Assembly (NCBI GenBank): GCA_963855995.1
Contig: OY979721.1
Span: forward strand, 14,611,893-14,675,892
Length of the DNA stretch: 64,000 nucleotides
Source: Muricea muricata
Taxonomy: Eukaryota > Cnidaria > Anthozoa > Malacalcyonacea > Plexauridae
Reading direction: 5' to 3'
Of this stretch, positions 10,791-23,218 are shown one piece after another (the stretch's first letter is position 1; the number at the start of each line of letters is the position of its first letter). The position numbers were made by a program, and so were the translations under genes. The notes beneath the pieces are model-generated. The model searched no databases, had not been told where the DNA came from, and was given only the letters and a program-made list of their open reading frames with translations.

Positions 10791-12100
10791 CGTATTTCAC
10801 ATGAGCGAATATAGAAAAATATAGCTAATTAAGTTATTAATGTGAGTAACCAATCAACGGTCGATTTGAGCGCTGAAGCGGGAACAAGAAATAAGATTTT
10901 TGATGGCCGCACGTCTAATTCAACCATATGTGCCTTCAATCATAAAAAAAACGGTAAAACAATCTTACAGAAGGCGGAAAAAAACAAGAAAGAAGTGGTA
11001 TAACAGGTGTTCCCCCATTACAGGTAATAATTTATGAAAGTTGTTCTTTTTTTGTCAAATTTTGCGATTTTTGACACGCTAAAGCGGCGGTACCGAATTC
11101 ACGAAGACGGTCACATGTGTTCGCTTTGAAGACTTTTTAAACAAGGTTTATCAACAAGGTTTCGACTTTTTTCCTTTCTTTTTATCGACTACAAGATGTT
11201 GGGAATGCTTATTTAGCGTAACCTAGCGAAATTTTGTATAACTTGGGTATTTTTAGCGAATATTTTCTGGTTTTTCACAACCCAGTGCTGGTTGAATGCA
11301 CGAAGAAGGCCAAATGTATTAGTTTTATAATTTTGACAGCTAACATATTAAAGCATTTCTGAACAACATTGGCCTTTTACTTTATTTTCAACAGCTAAAA
11401 AGCTTAGGAAATGGTTATTTAGCGTGTTTTATCAAAATTTGTACAATTGGGGTGTTTTTAGCGAGTTATTTTTGGTTTTTGACAGCCCGAAATCGAATAC
11501 GAAGGTCGCAGATGTATATTATTTATAACTTTGACAACTGAGATTTAAGCATGCTTTATAACAAATATTTTGGCCTTTTGCTTTATTTTCAAGGACTACA
11601 AAGCTTAGAAAATGGTTATTTAGCGTACATTAACGAAAATTTATACAATTCATTCGGTAATTCAGTTATTTTAGTCAGTCAGTTTTTCTGGGTTTTTTTC
11701 TTTTGACAGACCGAAATTGCACGTTTACATGTAAGCATATTTTAACAAATATTTTGTACTTTTTAACTTAGTATCTTTTTTAAAGAACTACAAAGTTTAG
11801 AAAATGGTTATTTAATGTAATTTGACGAAAATTTCTTGATGCTTTTTTACAATATATTGGCCAATAATGAATATTCTTGCTTCTGACTGCAACCGAAGCG
11901 GCAGAACTGGCCGAATGCAAACAGACGGCCAAATGTATTTATAACTTCGCCGACTGACTTTAATGCATACTTTAAGAATGACTTTAACAAATATATTTGT
12001 ACTTTTACCTCTATTTGAAAAAAACTACAAAGGTTAGGACTTAGGAAGAAGTTGTTTAGTCAAATTCAACCAAATTTGTACAATTAAGGTATTTTTAGGG
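10790..12100 (+). repeat. Segmental duplication block B, copy 1, with internal diverged repeats
   Basis: Begins with atttcacatgagcgaatatag, then the dispersed-family segment (caatcaacggtcgatttgag). It continues as four or five diverged subrepeats of roughly 180-220 bp containing aatggttatttagcgt, ttttagcgag and gacagcccgaa. The second copy is at 14160-15126. No coding frame persists across both copies except a short Arg/Lys-rich one. Confidence 0.75.
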
Positions 12101-12548
12101 AAGAATTGAAACTAGAGCCTTTGTCTTTGAAGTTCTGCATTTGAAGTTGTTGCATTTCAGTGTACAAAATATATTCGTACCAAATTCCTTGCACTGTGTT
12201 GTTTTGATTTTTTGTGGGTTTTTTTTGGGGGGGGGGTGAGAGGGAGGTGGCAGGAATGAGATGGTTATGTAGGAGGGGGAGATAGGTGTTGAGATAGTAA
12301 TTTAGTTTGTAGCCTACATAGTTTTGTAATAATTTTGACCCATATTCAAGGAATTAGAGGTTTAGATGGGAGATACAGTATTAAATAAGTTGGGCAAAGG
12401 TGGTGGGTTTGTAGTTGTAGTTAGGAAGGAGGTTGGAGGGAGGCGTGCAGTGTAACTGGAATTTGGAAGGAGTATATATATATCAGATTTTGATATAGAG
12501 AGATATAGGGTGAGATGGGACAGCCATATAATTGTGTTTAGCACTCTG
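12100..12548. other. G-rich spacer, no gene seen
   Basis: Contains a run of ten G (12228-12237) and low-complexity G/A-rich sequence with gatatagagagatatagggt. That motif recurs near 9477, 13317 and 16925, so it is another short dispersed piece. Confidence 0.5.
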
Positions 12549-13118
12549 TTTTGATGTTTTCATAGATATATCGGATAAATATTTGACAGAAAATATTGTA
12601 TTTAAAGCAAAGTGTAAAATTTTAAAGGTTTTGTGATTCAACATGACGGGTACATAGACTTACTGGTATAGGGGAGGAGCAGTGAGGGTGTAAATTATTC
12701 ATGGTCAGTTTGTTGCTTATCATAGCCTTGTAATAGATGAAATTTTGGATAGTTATGATGAAGTGTTCAGAGTTATTTTTTATGAAAGGAAAGGAGACCT
12801 TTCCAGAGGGATTGAAGTCTGGATGGGTAGGGGTGGAGGTAGGGGGTGGGGTGCTAGATAGTAGTAAATCTGGTCTGGAGAAGACAGGGGAGCATCGTTA
12901 AAATTTTAATTTTATTGGTTGATATTTTTTTTTCATGAAATGAGACCTATTCAGGGGGAAGGAGGTTGGAATAGGGTAGGGGGTAGGTGCTGTGTAAAAT
13001 CATAGCATAGTTCAATACTTCTAGGTTTATCAAACTTCATTTTGCAATGTTCAAAGTAACATTTGACTGATTAATTTAAAATATAAATCAATTATAATTA
13101 ATATTTCATCATTTACAC
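12549..13118 (+). repeat. Segmental duplication block A, copy 2
   Basis: Near-identical to block A copies 1 and 3. At 12855-12870 it holds the unoccupied version of the hAT-MITE target (agtagtaaatctggtctgg). Confidence 0.85.
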
Positions 13119-13168
13119 GTATTGGGAAGGAGGTTAGCGGGAGGCAGTGTAATTGGAATTTGGAAGGA

Positions 13169-13219
13169 GTATATATATATATATATATGTTGTTGCATTT
13201 CAGTGTACAAATATATATA

Positions 13220-13316
<97 letters not shown>
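13169..13316. repeat. (TA)n microsatellite
   Basis: Nearly pure TA dinucleotides, interrupted once around 13187-13211. Ile/Tyr open frames across it are artefacts. Confidence 0.98.
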
Positions 13317-13318
<2 letters not shown>

Positions 13319-13377
13319 ATATAGAGAGATATAGGGTGAGATGGGACAGCCATCTAATTGTGTTTAGCACTCTGTTT

Positions 13378-14159
13378 TGATGTTTTCATAGATATGTTTG
13401 ATAAATATTTGACAGAAAATATTGTATTTAAAGCAAAGTGTAAAATTTTAGAGGTTTTGTGATTCAACATGAGGGGTACATAGACTTACTGGTATAGGGG
13501 AGGAGCAGTGAGGGTGTAAATTATTCATGGTCAGTTTGTTGCTTATCATAGCCTTGTAATGGATGAAATTTTGGAGAGTTATGATGAAGTGTTCAGAGTT
13601 ATTTTTTATGAAAGGAAAGGAGACCTTTCCAGAGGGATTGAAGTCTGGATGGGTAGGGGTGGAGGTAGGGAGGGTGCTAGATAGTAGTAAAATCTGGTAG
13701 TGGCGGATCCAGGGTAAGTCAAAATAAATTATAGCAGCTCATTCTAGGATATATTTACATTTTAAAATACCTTTAAAGCAACTTCATTGGTTAGATTTTA
13801 TTCTTTTGAAATTTATAACCTATGACATTGTTATAAAGTTATTTTGAATTTAAAATTGAGCTGCTATAATTTATTTTGACTTACCCTGGATCCGCCATTG
13901 AAATCTGGTCTGGAGAAGACAGGGGAGCATCGTTAAAATTTTAATTTTATTGGTTGAAATTTTTTTTCATGAAATGAGACCTATTCAGGGGGAAGGAGGT
14001 TGGAATGAGGGTAGGGGTGGGGGGTAGGTGCTGGGTAAAATCATAGCATAGTTCAATACTTCTAGGTTTATCAAACTTCATTTCGCAATGTTCAAAGTAA
14101 CATTTGACTGATTAATTTAATATATAAATCAATTATAATTAATATTTCATCATTTACAC

Positions 14160-14160
<1 letters not shown>
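13378..14160 (+). repeat. Segmental duplication block A, copy 3 (occupied by MITE)
   Basis: Same sequence as copy 2, interrupted by the 203-bp element at 13698-13900. Block B copy 2 follows directly. Confidence 0.85.
13698..13900. mobile_element. hAT-type MITE, copy 1
   Basis: 203 bp with terminal inverted repeats of the form YARTGGCGGATCCAGGG. It is flanked by a perfect 8-bp duplication, AAATCTGG (13690-13697 and 13901-13908). The empty site survives in the duplicate at 12.86 kb. An 8-bp target duplication is characteristic of hAT elements. Arms extend inward (gtcaaaataaattatagcagct and complement). No ORF. Confidence 0.93.
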
Positions 14161-15248
<1,088 letters not shown>

Positions 15249-15300
15249 TATATCACAAACATCTCTCCAAATAAGTTTAATAGCATTATCAATATAAATA

Positions 15301-15478
15301 TATCACAAACTAATCTTTGTAAATTCAAAATATTTTTTATTATATTCACATCCCAACGTTTCGTGGCATGCCCCTTCTTCAAGGATGATATTCATCCTTG
15401 GCAAGGGGCATGCCCCGAAACGTTGGGATGTGAATATAATAAAAAATATTTTGAATTTACAAAGTTTAGTTTGTGATA

Positions 15479-15480
<2 letters not shown>
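15301..15480. repeat. 180-bp palindrome between TA tracts
   Basis: Two arms of about 88 bp are near-perfect complements, from tatcacaaactaatctttg on the left to tagtttgtgata on the right. The centre holds ggggcatgccccgaaacgtt, a GC hairpin followed by cgaaacgt. The palindrome is itself flanked by TA microsatellites. The gcatgcc hairpin plus cgaaacgt recalls structured ends of Penelope-like elements; that link is inference. Confidence 0.85.

Positions 15481-15556
<76 letters not shown>
15481..15556. repeat. (TA)n microsatellite
   Basis: TA dinucleotides; open frames over it are artefacts. Confidence 0.97.
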
Positions 15557-15558
<2 letters not shown>

Positions 15559-16238
15559 GATGGGTTGTATATATATTGTCAGGATGACCCATATTCAAGA
15601 GGTTAGAGATTGGGATGGGAGAGATAAGGTTGGTCAAAGGGAGTGACAGAGAGGCAGTGAGGTTACATGGACGGAGACCATGATTGTGCTGGCATAGATG
15701 TGGGTATATATTCATGGTATGAGCGGATATTCTTTTCTATATTATTTTCAAAGTTGTTTGACTCAACTTCTCAAGCTTTGGTCATTTAGGGAATCCCCCC
15801 CTGGAAATTGTTTTTTATTAAGCTGTATTATTAAGCTGTATTGTTTTTTATTAAGCTATTATTAAGCTCATAACATTCAATCAGTCATGTGACATTATAC
15901 TATCAAGTGTGCAAAAATAGCCATTCATATTCTGGCAAGTAACCATCCTGCAGGATGCAGTGGGACTAGCCAGGGCTGTGGGTTTAGGTAAGAAGGGGTA
16001 GTGGTGAAAGGGGGGCAAGTGCTTGTTTAAGGGAAATCATTCAGTATGTTGCCTACTACGTTTGTGATAATTGTGGCCCATATTCAGAGAAATATAGGGT
16101 GGGATGGAGAGTGTTGGGTTGTATGCATGGGCAGGTAGGGGTGGTTAGGTTTTTACCTACCATAGTTTAATAATACTTCTGGTCTGCATCTGTCTTTCCA
16201 TAATTTATTAGTCATATCACATGATATAATCACATAGG

Positions 16239-16495
16239 GGCTTCAGTGGTGTAGTGGTCAGACCACTCGCCTTTCACCTCTAAGGTCATCCCCTGTAAGT
16301 TGGACTCGAACCCAGTCCTCATGTGAAAAGAGTATAGTCAACGCTCTGTCGAAAGTCGTGGGTTTTCTTCGGGTACTCCGGTTTCCTCCCACAGGGAATG
16401 TTGACAGGGTGGGATAAGTAATACGGGCCCACAGTAATTGGCTCACGCTGTTGTGGTGACCCTGCCCTTGTGGCTTAGTTAATAAAAAAAACATA
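16239..16495 (+). repeat. tRNA-Glu-like SINE, copy with damaged B box
   Basis: Starts ggggcttcagtggtgtagtg. The A box (tggtgtagtgg) is at 16247-16257, followed by the anticodon-arm-like cgcctttcacc. The B-box region is deleted. The body contains tcttcgggtactccggtttc and cacagtaattgg, and the tail ends gtggcttagttaataaaaaa. Confidence 0.7.
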
Positions 16496-16754
16496 GGAAA
16501 TAGCAATTATATTATGACAAGCTTGTATGCAGTGCAAACCTAACTAACTGGACTAGCTTGCCAGCGTCGCTAGTCCAGGTAAAAGCGGAAAATGGGATCT
16601 TTCACTATTTGAAACTATATAAACAGAATTTGCCGTTTTGAGCAATTGACTGGAATTCTAGGAATTCTGGTTTCAGGAACTTTTCAGTAATCCATTTGTC
16701 AGTAAACACTTTTTTTATATAAGTTGTAAGAAAAAGTATTAAAGAATACGGATA

Positions 16755-17256
16755 TCAAGATGAAAATTGTTACAAATATCGGGGTCTCTCGATCCTCGTT
16801 TATCCAAATTATTTATTATATCAATCAAATCTATTTCATTTTTTTGTGTTTATGTACTGTAATTCACTGTACTATAATTTAATACTAATCTATAATACTG
16901 TAATTTGTGTTTATGTACTGTAATTCAGAGAAATATAGGGTGGAATGGACCTACCATAGTTTAATAATACTTCTGGTCTGCATCTGTCTTTCAATAATTT
17001 ATTAGTCATATCACATGATATAATCACATAGGGGCTTCGGTGGTGAAGTGGTCAGACCACTCGGCTTTCACCTCTAAGGTTCCGAGTTTGATCCCCAGTT
17101 AGTTGGACTCGAACCCAGTTCTCATGTGAAAAGAGTATAGTGAATGAAAATTGTTACAAATATCGGGGTCCCTCGATCCTCGTTTATCCAAATTATTTGT
17201 TATATCAATCAAATCGATCTCATTTTTTTTTGTGTTTATGTACTGTAATGGATTAC
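16755..17256 (+). repeat. Nested local duplication
   Basis: 16756-16870 is repeated at 17143-17256 (gaaaattgttacaaatatcgg onward). 16154-16330 is repeated at 16947-17135 (taataatacttctggtctgc onward). The second pair carries the SINE head, so a transposed SINE plus flank was duplicated. Confidence 0.75.
17031..17135 (+). repeat. tRNA-Glu-like SINE head with both Pol III boxes
   Basis: ggggcttcggtggtgaagtgg gives an A box at 17041-17051. The anticodon arm contains cggctttcacc, with TTC at the anticodon position as in tRNA-Glu. A B-box-like segment ggttccgagtttgatcccc is at 17078-17096. The aminoacyl stem does not close, so this is a tRNA-derived SINE and not a working tRNA. Confidence 0.65.
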
Positions 17257-17535
17257 AGAAGACGTCATGGTCTGCGAAGGGCAAAAAGTCACCATATCTT
17301 CTTTTGCGCGTACTTTCTTATAGTTATTCTTTCATTTTACGAGTCACGAATTTTTCACATTTGATCTCATCACGAATTTAGGACTGGGATCAGAGAACGG
17401 AACATTTGTGATGATCAAAACGTAAAAGAATACCCTTTTTTATCTTGGCACGCTATGAACTGAAATCTGAATGAAAAATTGAAATGTATTTGTTATTAAA
17501 CAAGCAATAATTGTTTTCATCGTTATATTTTGTAG

Positions 17536-17636
17536 TGATATGAGAGCATTTGCACCTCACGATATGATGTCGAAGTACGTAATTCAGGAAATTAAAATTA
17601 GAAACCTTGACAAAATGGAACTTGCTAGCGAGAAAG
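17536..17636 (+). CDS. Isolated candidate exon, unknown gene
   Basis: A 101-bp segment lies between tttgtag and a gtatga donor. It is open in one frame as DMRAFAPHDMMSKYVIQE and onward to SEK, with coding-like composition. No partner exons were found within several kb on either side, so it may be a relic or chance. I do not recognise the product. Confidence 0.22.
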
Positions 17637-18135
17637 GTATGAAGTCTGACTATAGTGTGTCTTAATAGGTCCTTGTAATTACGTCACAACTATGTGAAAA
17701 GCGAGGCAGTGGTACTGCTGACTATTGGTGGGTCTGCCAGCCTTGTTGTTGCCTGGGGATGACGTAATTAATAGAAAGGTCTTTTACGTGTTTGGAATTA
17801 TGTAAAATGTTACTAACCTTTGATAAAAAGACAGATTTGGCTCCTGAGTACTATAGGTATATCGACATCATTATTATTACAAATATCAAAACTATAACAG
17901 ATGAAAAGAAACTGAGACATGTTGAAATTAAATATTCTTGTTTTAAAACGAGGTCAAAATTGGCGATATTTTCTATTGTACATAGAGGGGGTGGTGTGAA
18001 GTGGGTTTTTTAAAATTTGGTCGTCTCATTGTGATTTGCCTATTAAAAATGTGACTGTACCGTTTACCTAGCTCCTCATGCGGAAAGTCGCGCTATGCAT
18101 TGATAAAATATACCAAGAAAAAAGTACTTCAATAG

Positions 18136-18367
18136 GCCATACCCATAATGACGTCATTTAGTAGTTAAGCATGTAAAACTATTTAAATGTGCCAATATAA
18201 TTGAATGGTTTAAGTAACAAAAAGATTATTTGTGAAACAAATATGTTAAATTATTTGTTTCATTTAATGTCCTGGACAAATAAGGACCTAAAAAATTAAC
18301 AATATTGCCATATTTAAGTAGTTTTACTCGCTTAACTACTAAATGACGTCATTATGGGTAAGGTATA
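18136..18367. mobile_element. Foldback MITE with about 60-bp TIRs
   Basis: Left arm tacccataatgacgtcattt and onward to taaaacta; right arm is its complement, ending aatgacgtcattatgggta. Each arm carries the 8-bp palindrome TGACGTCA. No ORF. Confidence 0.8.
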
Positions 18368-18399
18368 TTGTTTGATGTTTAAAAAGACGGTGCCAAAGT

Positions 18400-18950
18400 T
18401 AGCGGAGATGATATTCATAAAAGCTATAAAGTGAATAATTGTTTGCATGTTGATTAAAAGTCACAGCATAATTTTGTGGAAACACTGCGTAAATCTATTA
18501 GTCGCAATAATGTATTAGTACTGATGAAGATCTGAGCTTAGGGATCGAAAGCTTTGCAATAATAAGTTTTCGTGCTGTTACCACAAAACTAATAAAACTG
18601 TTATTTTTCAAAGCATTAAAAACGAGTACAAAACAAGTGAAAACGGGTGTCATTTTCCATCATCTTTCGCTCCAACTTATGTTACTTTTCTTTCAGGTGC
18701 AAATATTTAGCTGAGCAATTGTTTTGGAGGTTTACTTTCTCTGTACGCATTGATTTTTCGTCCTAAAATATTTTATATAAGTGCATGTTTTGAAGGCATT
18801 AAGTACTGGAACCCTGGGTCCCGGGCTCGTCAGATATTTAGGGTTAGAGGTAATAATAAAAAACATAAATGCATGATATAATAATAAAATAATAGCTAAT
18901 CATGAACGGACAGCAAACAATAAAGAAAGACATACGATTCTTTAGAAGAT
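18400..18950. other. Intergenic with a ctgatgaag-hairpin-cgaaag motif
   Basis: At 18519-18560 the sequence reads ctgatgaagatctgagctta, then gggatcgaaagc. It is similar in layout to the motifs at 15.4, 26.3 and 29.5 kb. Nothing else is recognised. Confidence 0.35.
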
Positions 18951-18959
18951 TCTTATCAA

Positions 18960-19830
18960 TGGTTTGAAGATGTCAATTAATTTCTTCGCTACTCGTTGGA
19001 AATTACCATCCATCAAGACGTATATCTGATTACCAAATGATTGCTTAACGTTACCATTATTGTTGCTGAAAGTCGTTTCTAAAGTCATAATTTAAAGTAC
19101 ACTTTTCCCGCATGATCAATAGTTCCTTATGGATTCATCGTTTTCTTCCTGATTTTGGACAAGTCAGTCAGAATTTTCATACGCAGACAATCATCTGCTA
19201 TTTTGCTGTATCAATAATTCGCTAAAGTGGTTTACAACATTTTCCCTTTCTTCCGTATTAGCCGCGTCCTGACCCTTTCGTTAATTTCTTGTTCCTTTCT
19301 GAACGGCTGCTTTCTTCTCTTAAACACATGAAATTACCATGTACCAACACGTAATCTGGTTACCAAGTGATTACTTTACCTTGTCACATTTATTACCGCA
19401 ATTTGTCTCTAAATTCCAAAATTAATTTTCCCAATCGATGGTTCCTGAATTCCTTCCTTTGTAACCGCGGTCAGTCAGAGTTTCCATACTTTGACAATCA
19501 TCTCCTATTTTACCATTTGCTTTACCAATAACTCTCCAAATTCTATTGTGGTATGATTGAAAGATGTCAAATTATCTTCGCTACACCAAAGGTTACCAAA
19601 GGATTACCAAAGGTTACCAAAGGATTACTTCATGTTACCATATCTGTTACCGCAATTCGTCTCTCATTCTGATCAATGGTTCTTGAATTAAAATACAATC
19701 TTATTTATTTATCATTTTCTTCCCGATTTTAAACCAGTCAGTCAGCGTTTTCCATACTCAGACAATAATGACTTATTTTCCCATTTTTTGCCAATAATTC
19801 GTTAAATTCAGTAGTGGTTCATCATCCTTT
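18960..19830. repeat. Diverged tandem repeats, about 300-bp unit
   Basis: Three units (near 18990, 19320 and 19600) each contain ggttaccaa-ggatta-like text, ttaccgcaatt-gtctct, and cagtcagtcag followed by tccatactcagacaat. Divergence is high. Confidence 0.6.
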
Positions 19831-20249
19831 CACAGTTTCACTATCTTCTTTATTACTGCGTCCTATTTGTCAACAACGTCCCATATTATCCTTTCACCGA
19901 CACCTTGTTTCTTTCAACTCTAAACTCGTACTTCCTCAGTTGTACTATGATCTACCTGTGATTACATCCGTCATTATCGTTGTATTGATTGTTTGAATGC
20001 ATCCTGGCCTTTTCTCTTTAAGAATAAAGAACTTGATGAATTTATGTTTCAATATATTCTCACTTCTACTTCTAAGATTTTCGATTTTCGAGATCTTTTA
20101 TAGGACCAAAAATATTTTTACATATGGTTATATGAAAAAGTGATGTGCAGTATATTTTGTTGTTTATCGTTGTTGTATATTGTATATTGCGCTACGCTGC
20201 GTCTGCGCTACCGTTCCATTGGCTTGTGTGGTTGTTGGTGTGGTTATGG

Positions 20250-20482
20250 TTTCATGTCTCGCTGTTTTAATGATACGGTCGTGAATTCAGGCCATTTTCC
20301 ATTTTGATCTATTTGCATGTACGGGCGAAGCCTGCGTTGTTTTGATGCCCGCACTAGGCGTGGCAGATATTCATAGCTCGCTCCGCACATGCGGCAAAGC
20401 GATCGTAATGGAAAATGGCCTTTAGCTAGCTTAGACAGGCAGGTAGGCAGGCAGGTTTTTAATAATAAAACAGCGAGACATG
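20250..20482. mobile_element. Foldback MITE
   Basis: Termini ttcatgtctcgctgtttta and taaaacagcgagacatga are complementary. An inner pair, ggccattttccatt and aatggaaaatggcc, extends the stem. The 89-residue minus frame over it is an artefact. Confidence 0.75.
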
Positions 20483-20869
20483 AGGGATGAGGTTGTGGAT
20501 GGGGTGACGTCACGGATTCACACTTACCCTGCGCGCGCTTGCGATCGTATTGTGTTGTGTTGTCATGTCTTCGTATTGTAACTGTCCTTTACAGCACTTT
20601 GTCATATACAATCATATGCACAAAATTATTTTTGGAATTTAAAGGTTTGCTTCGAGTACTCTGGCTTGCTTTATTAACTTAAGAGAACACAGACCTCCCG
20701 TTCTTCCCTTCATTTTCTTTTGAACGTTTTCATGTCTTACTGGTAGCCTTGATGATATTCTGTCACTGATACCTTGTTCTTTCAAATTCGGGCCCTGCCT
20801 TCAGTTGTATTCCAATCTATATGATCTTTGCTCACTTAACTTTTCTAGTACGTGTCTGCTTTAAAATGG

Positions 20870-22960
20870 CTTATCAAACTTGGCTATGGAGCAAACTTGG
20901 TTGATAGAAGGTTGATTATGAGAGGGAAAACATTGGAAAAAATTTGATTATGAGAAGGTCTGATAAACATTGGAAACATTAGTGAAGGAATGTGATAATG
21001 AGCAAATGTGATAATTAAGCAAGAAGATAACAAGATGGAAGATTGATTGTAAGAGGGAAACATTTGAAGAAAATTAGAATCATAAGAAGATACTGTCTGA
21101 TGAACATTTGAAACATTAGTGAAGGAATGTGATAATGAGCAAATTGATAATCAATGATAATTAAGCAAGACGATAACAAGATGGGAGATTGATTTAAAGA
21201 GGGAAAACATTTTAAGAAAATTAGAATCATGAGATGAATCTGTTGAACATGGAAACATTAATGGAGGAATGGCAATTAAAATGGGTACTCCGGCTTCCAT
21301 TATAAATGAATATCTAAATTTTCTTTTCTTCATTTGCCTTTGATTATTTACGTTTTCTTATCTCGTTAGTAACTACGTGACATGATATTCCTTTACTTCA
21401 TTCTTAAATTCTGATTATCAAACCTAACTACGGAGCAAAACGATAACAATTGTGGAAGATTGATTGTGAGAGGAAATATTTGAAGAAAATTAATATCACG
21501 AAAAGGGTGCTACATGAACATTGGAAATACTAATGAAGGATTGACAATAAAGATGGAACATTTCATGTAACAGACAATAGCGATCGGACAGCTGATAATT
21601 TTAGATATGTAAATATTTTGATAAATAGTAAATAGTAAGTAATAATAATAGTCAACAGTTACGTCCACGCATCAAACGTTACTATGGAACAAACGATAAT
21701 AATGGAAAATTGATTTTGAGAGGGAAAAGGATCATGAGAAGATAATGCCTGATGCACATTGGAAACATTAATGACGGAATGGCAATTGAAATGGGTACTG
21801 CGCATTCCAGCATAGATGAGTATCTAAATCTTTCTTTTTTCATTTCTCTTTGATTATTTACTCTTTCTTATCTCGTTGGTAACTACGTGAAATGTTATTC
21901 CATTTTTCATCTACTAAGTACCTTCTGTATAGTTTCTTTGTACTTCGAAATGGTTTTCAAACTTAACTATAGAGCAAAATGATTAACAATTTGGAAGACT
22001 GTTTGTGAGAGGAAAACATTTGAAGAAAATTAGGATCATGAGAAGAGCGTGTATTGAACATTGGAAATACTAATGAAGGAATGACAATAAAAGTGGACCA
22101 TTTCATATTAACTCTTTACGGAACTTTAAAATTGTGGAAGAGACAATAGCGATCGGACAGCTGATAAACTTTAGATAGTATAATAATGATTAAACATATG
22201 TAAATATTTTAATAAATAGTAAATAAGTTTTGAAGTCCACGCATCAAACATTACTATGGAGCAAACGTTAATAATGGAAGATTGATTGTGAGAGGGAAAA
22301 TTTAAAGAAAATTTGGACCATTTGAAGATAATGCCTGATGAACATTGGAGACATTAATGAAGGATTGCAATTAAAATGGGTACTGCGCCTTCCAGTATAA
22401 ATGAATATCTAAATTTGCTTTTTTTTTCATTTTCCTTTGGTTATTTACGCTTTCTTATCTCGTTGGTAACTACGTGACATGGTATTCCATTTTTCCTGTG
22501 CTAAGTACCTTCTGTATAGTTTCTTTGTACTTCGAAATGGTTGTCAAACTTAGCTATGGAGGAAAACGATTACAATTATGGAAGACTGTTTGTGAGAGGA
22601 AAACATTTGAAGAAAATTAATATCATGGGAAGAATCAGTTTAAACATTGGAAACATGAATGAAGCAATGTCAATTAAAACTGGTACTCCAGTCTCCACTA
22701 TAAATGAATATTTAAATTTTCTTTTCTTTATTTTCCTCATAATATTTACGTTTTCTTATCTCGTTGGTAGCTGTGTAACACGATATTCCTTTGCACAATT
22801 CTTCTTCTAAATACCCGCTTTAGAGTTTATTTGAATTTCGAGTTGATTATCCCTTACTATGGAGCAATACAATTACAAATACGGAAGATTGATAGCGAGA
22901 GGACAACATTTGAAGAAAATTAATATCATGAGAAGATAATATTCGATGAACATTATTAAC
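20870..22960. repeat. Diverged tandem repeats, about 150-300-bp units
   Basis: Eight or nine units share gaagattgattgtgagaggg, gaagaaaattaggatcatg, cattggaaacattaatgaagg and gaatatctaaattt. They begin near 20880, 21040, 21190, 21440, 21700, 21970, 22260, 22560 and 22860. The family is not recognised. Confidence 0.75.
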
Positions 22961-23218
22961 GAAAAAATGACAATCAAAATGAGACATTTCAAAATGACTC
23001 TATATAACATGGCAACCGTGGAACAGACAACAGCAATCGGACAGCTGATAAATTTTCTATAGTTTATTATTAAATTAAATATATTAAACCAGTTTTTAAG
23101 GCCATCCATCCCATCGCTCTTGCCTTTCCGTTGCTTAATGCTTTCAGTTAGCATATATAATTTCGATTTCATGCATGATCTAAAACGTGTACGGGGAGGA
23201 AAATCGTCAAAGCGAGAG

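Noticed and set aside
13122-13380. Ile/Tyr-rich ORFs on both strands
   Set aside because: Translation of TA microsatellite; same for 15065-15715.
15301-15480. Definite hammerhead ribozyme
   Set aside because: The CUGAUGA part is degenerate here and stems I and III cannot be drawn convincingly by eye; kept only as an inference in the findings.
17031-17100. Functional tRNA-Glu gene
   Set aside because: A and B boxes are recognisable but the acceptor stem does not pair and a degraded relative lies 0.8 kb away; it is a SINE head.
20244-20513. 89-residue minus-strand ORF
   Set aside because: Lies inside a foldback MITE and is explained by its inverted arms.
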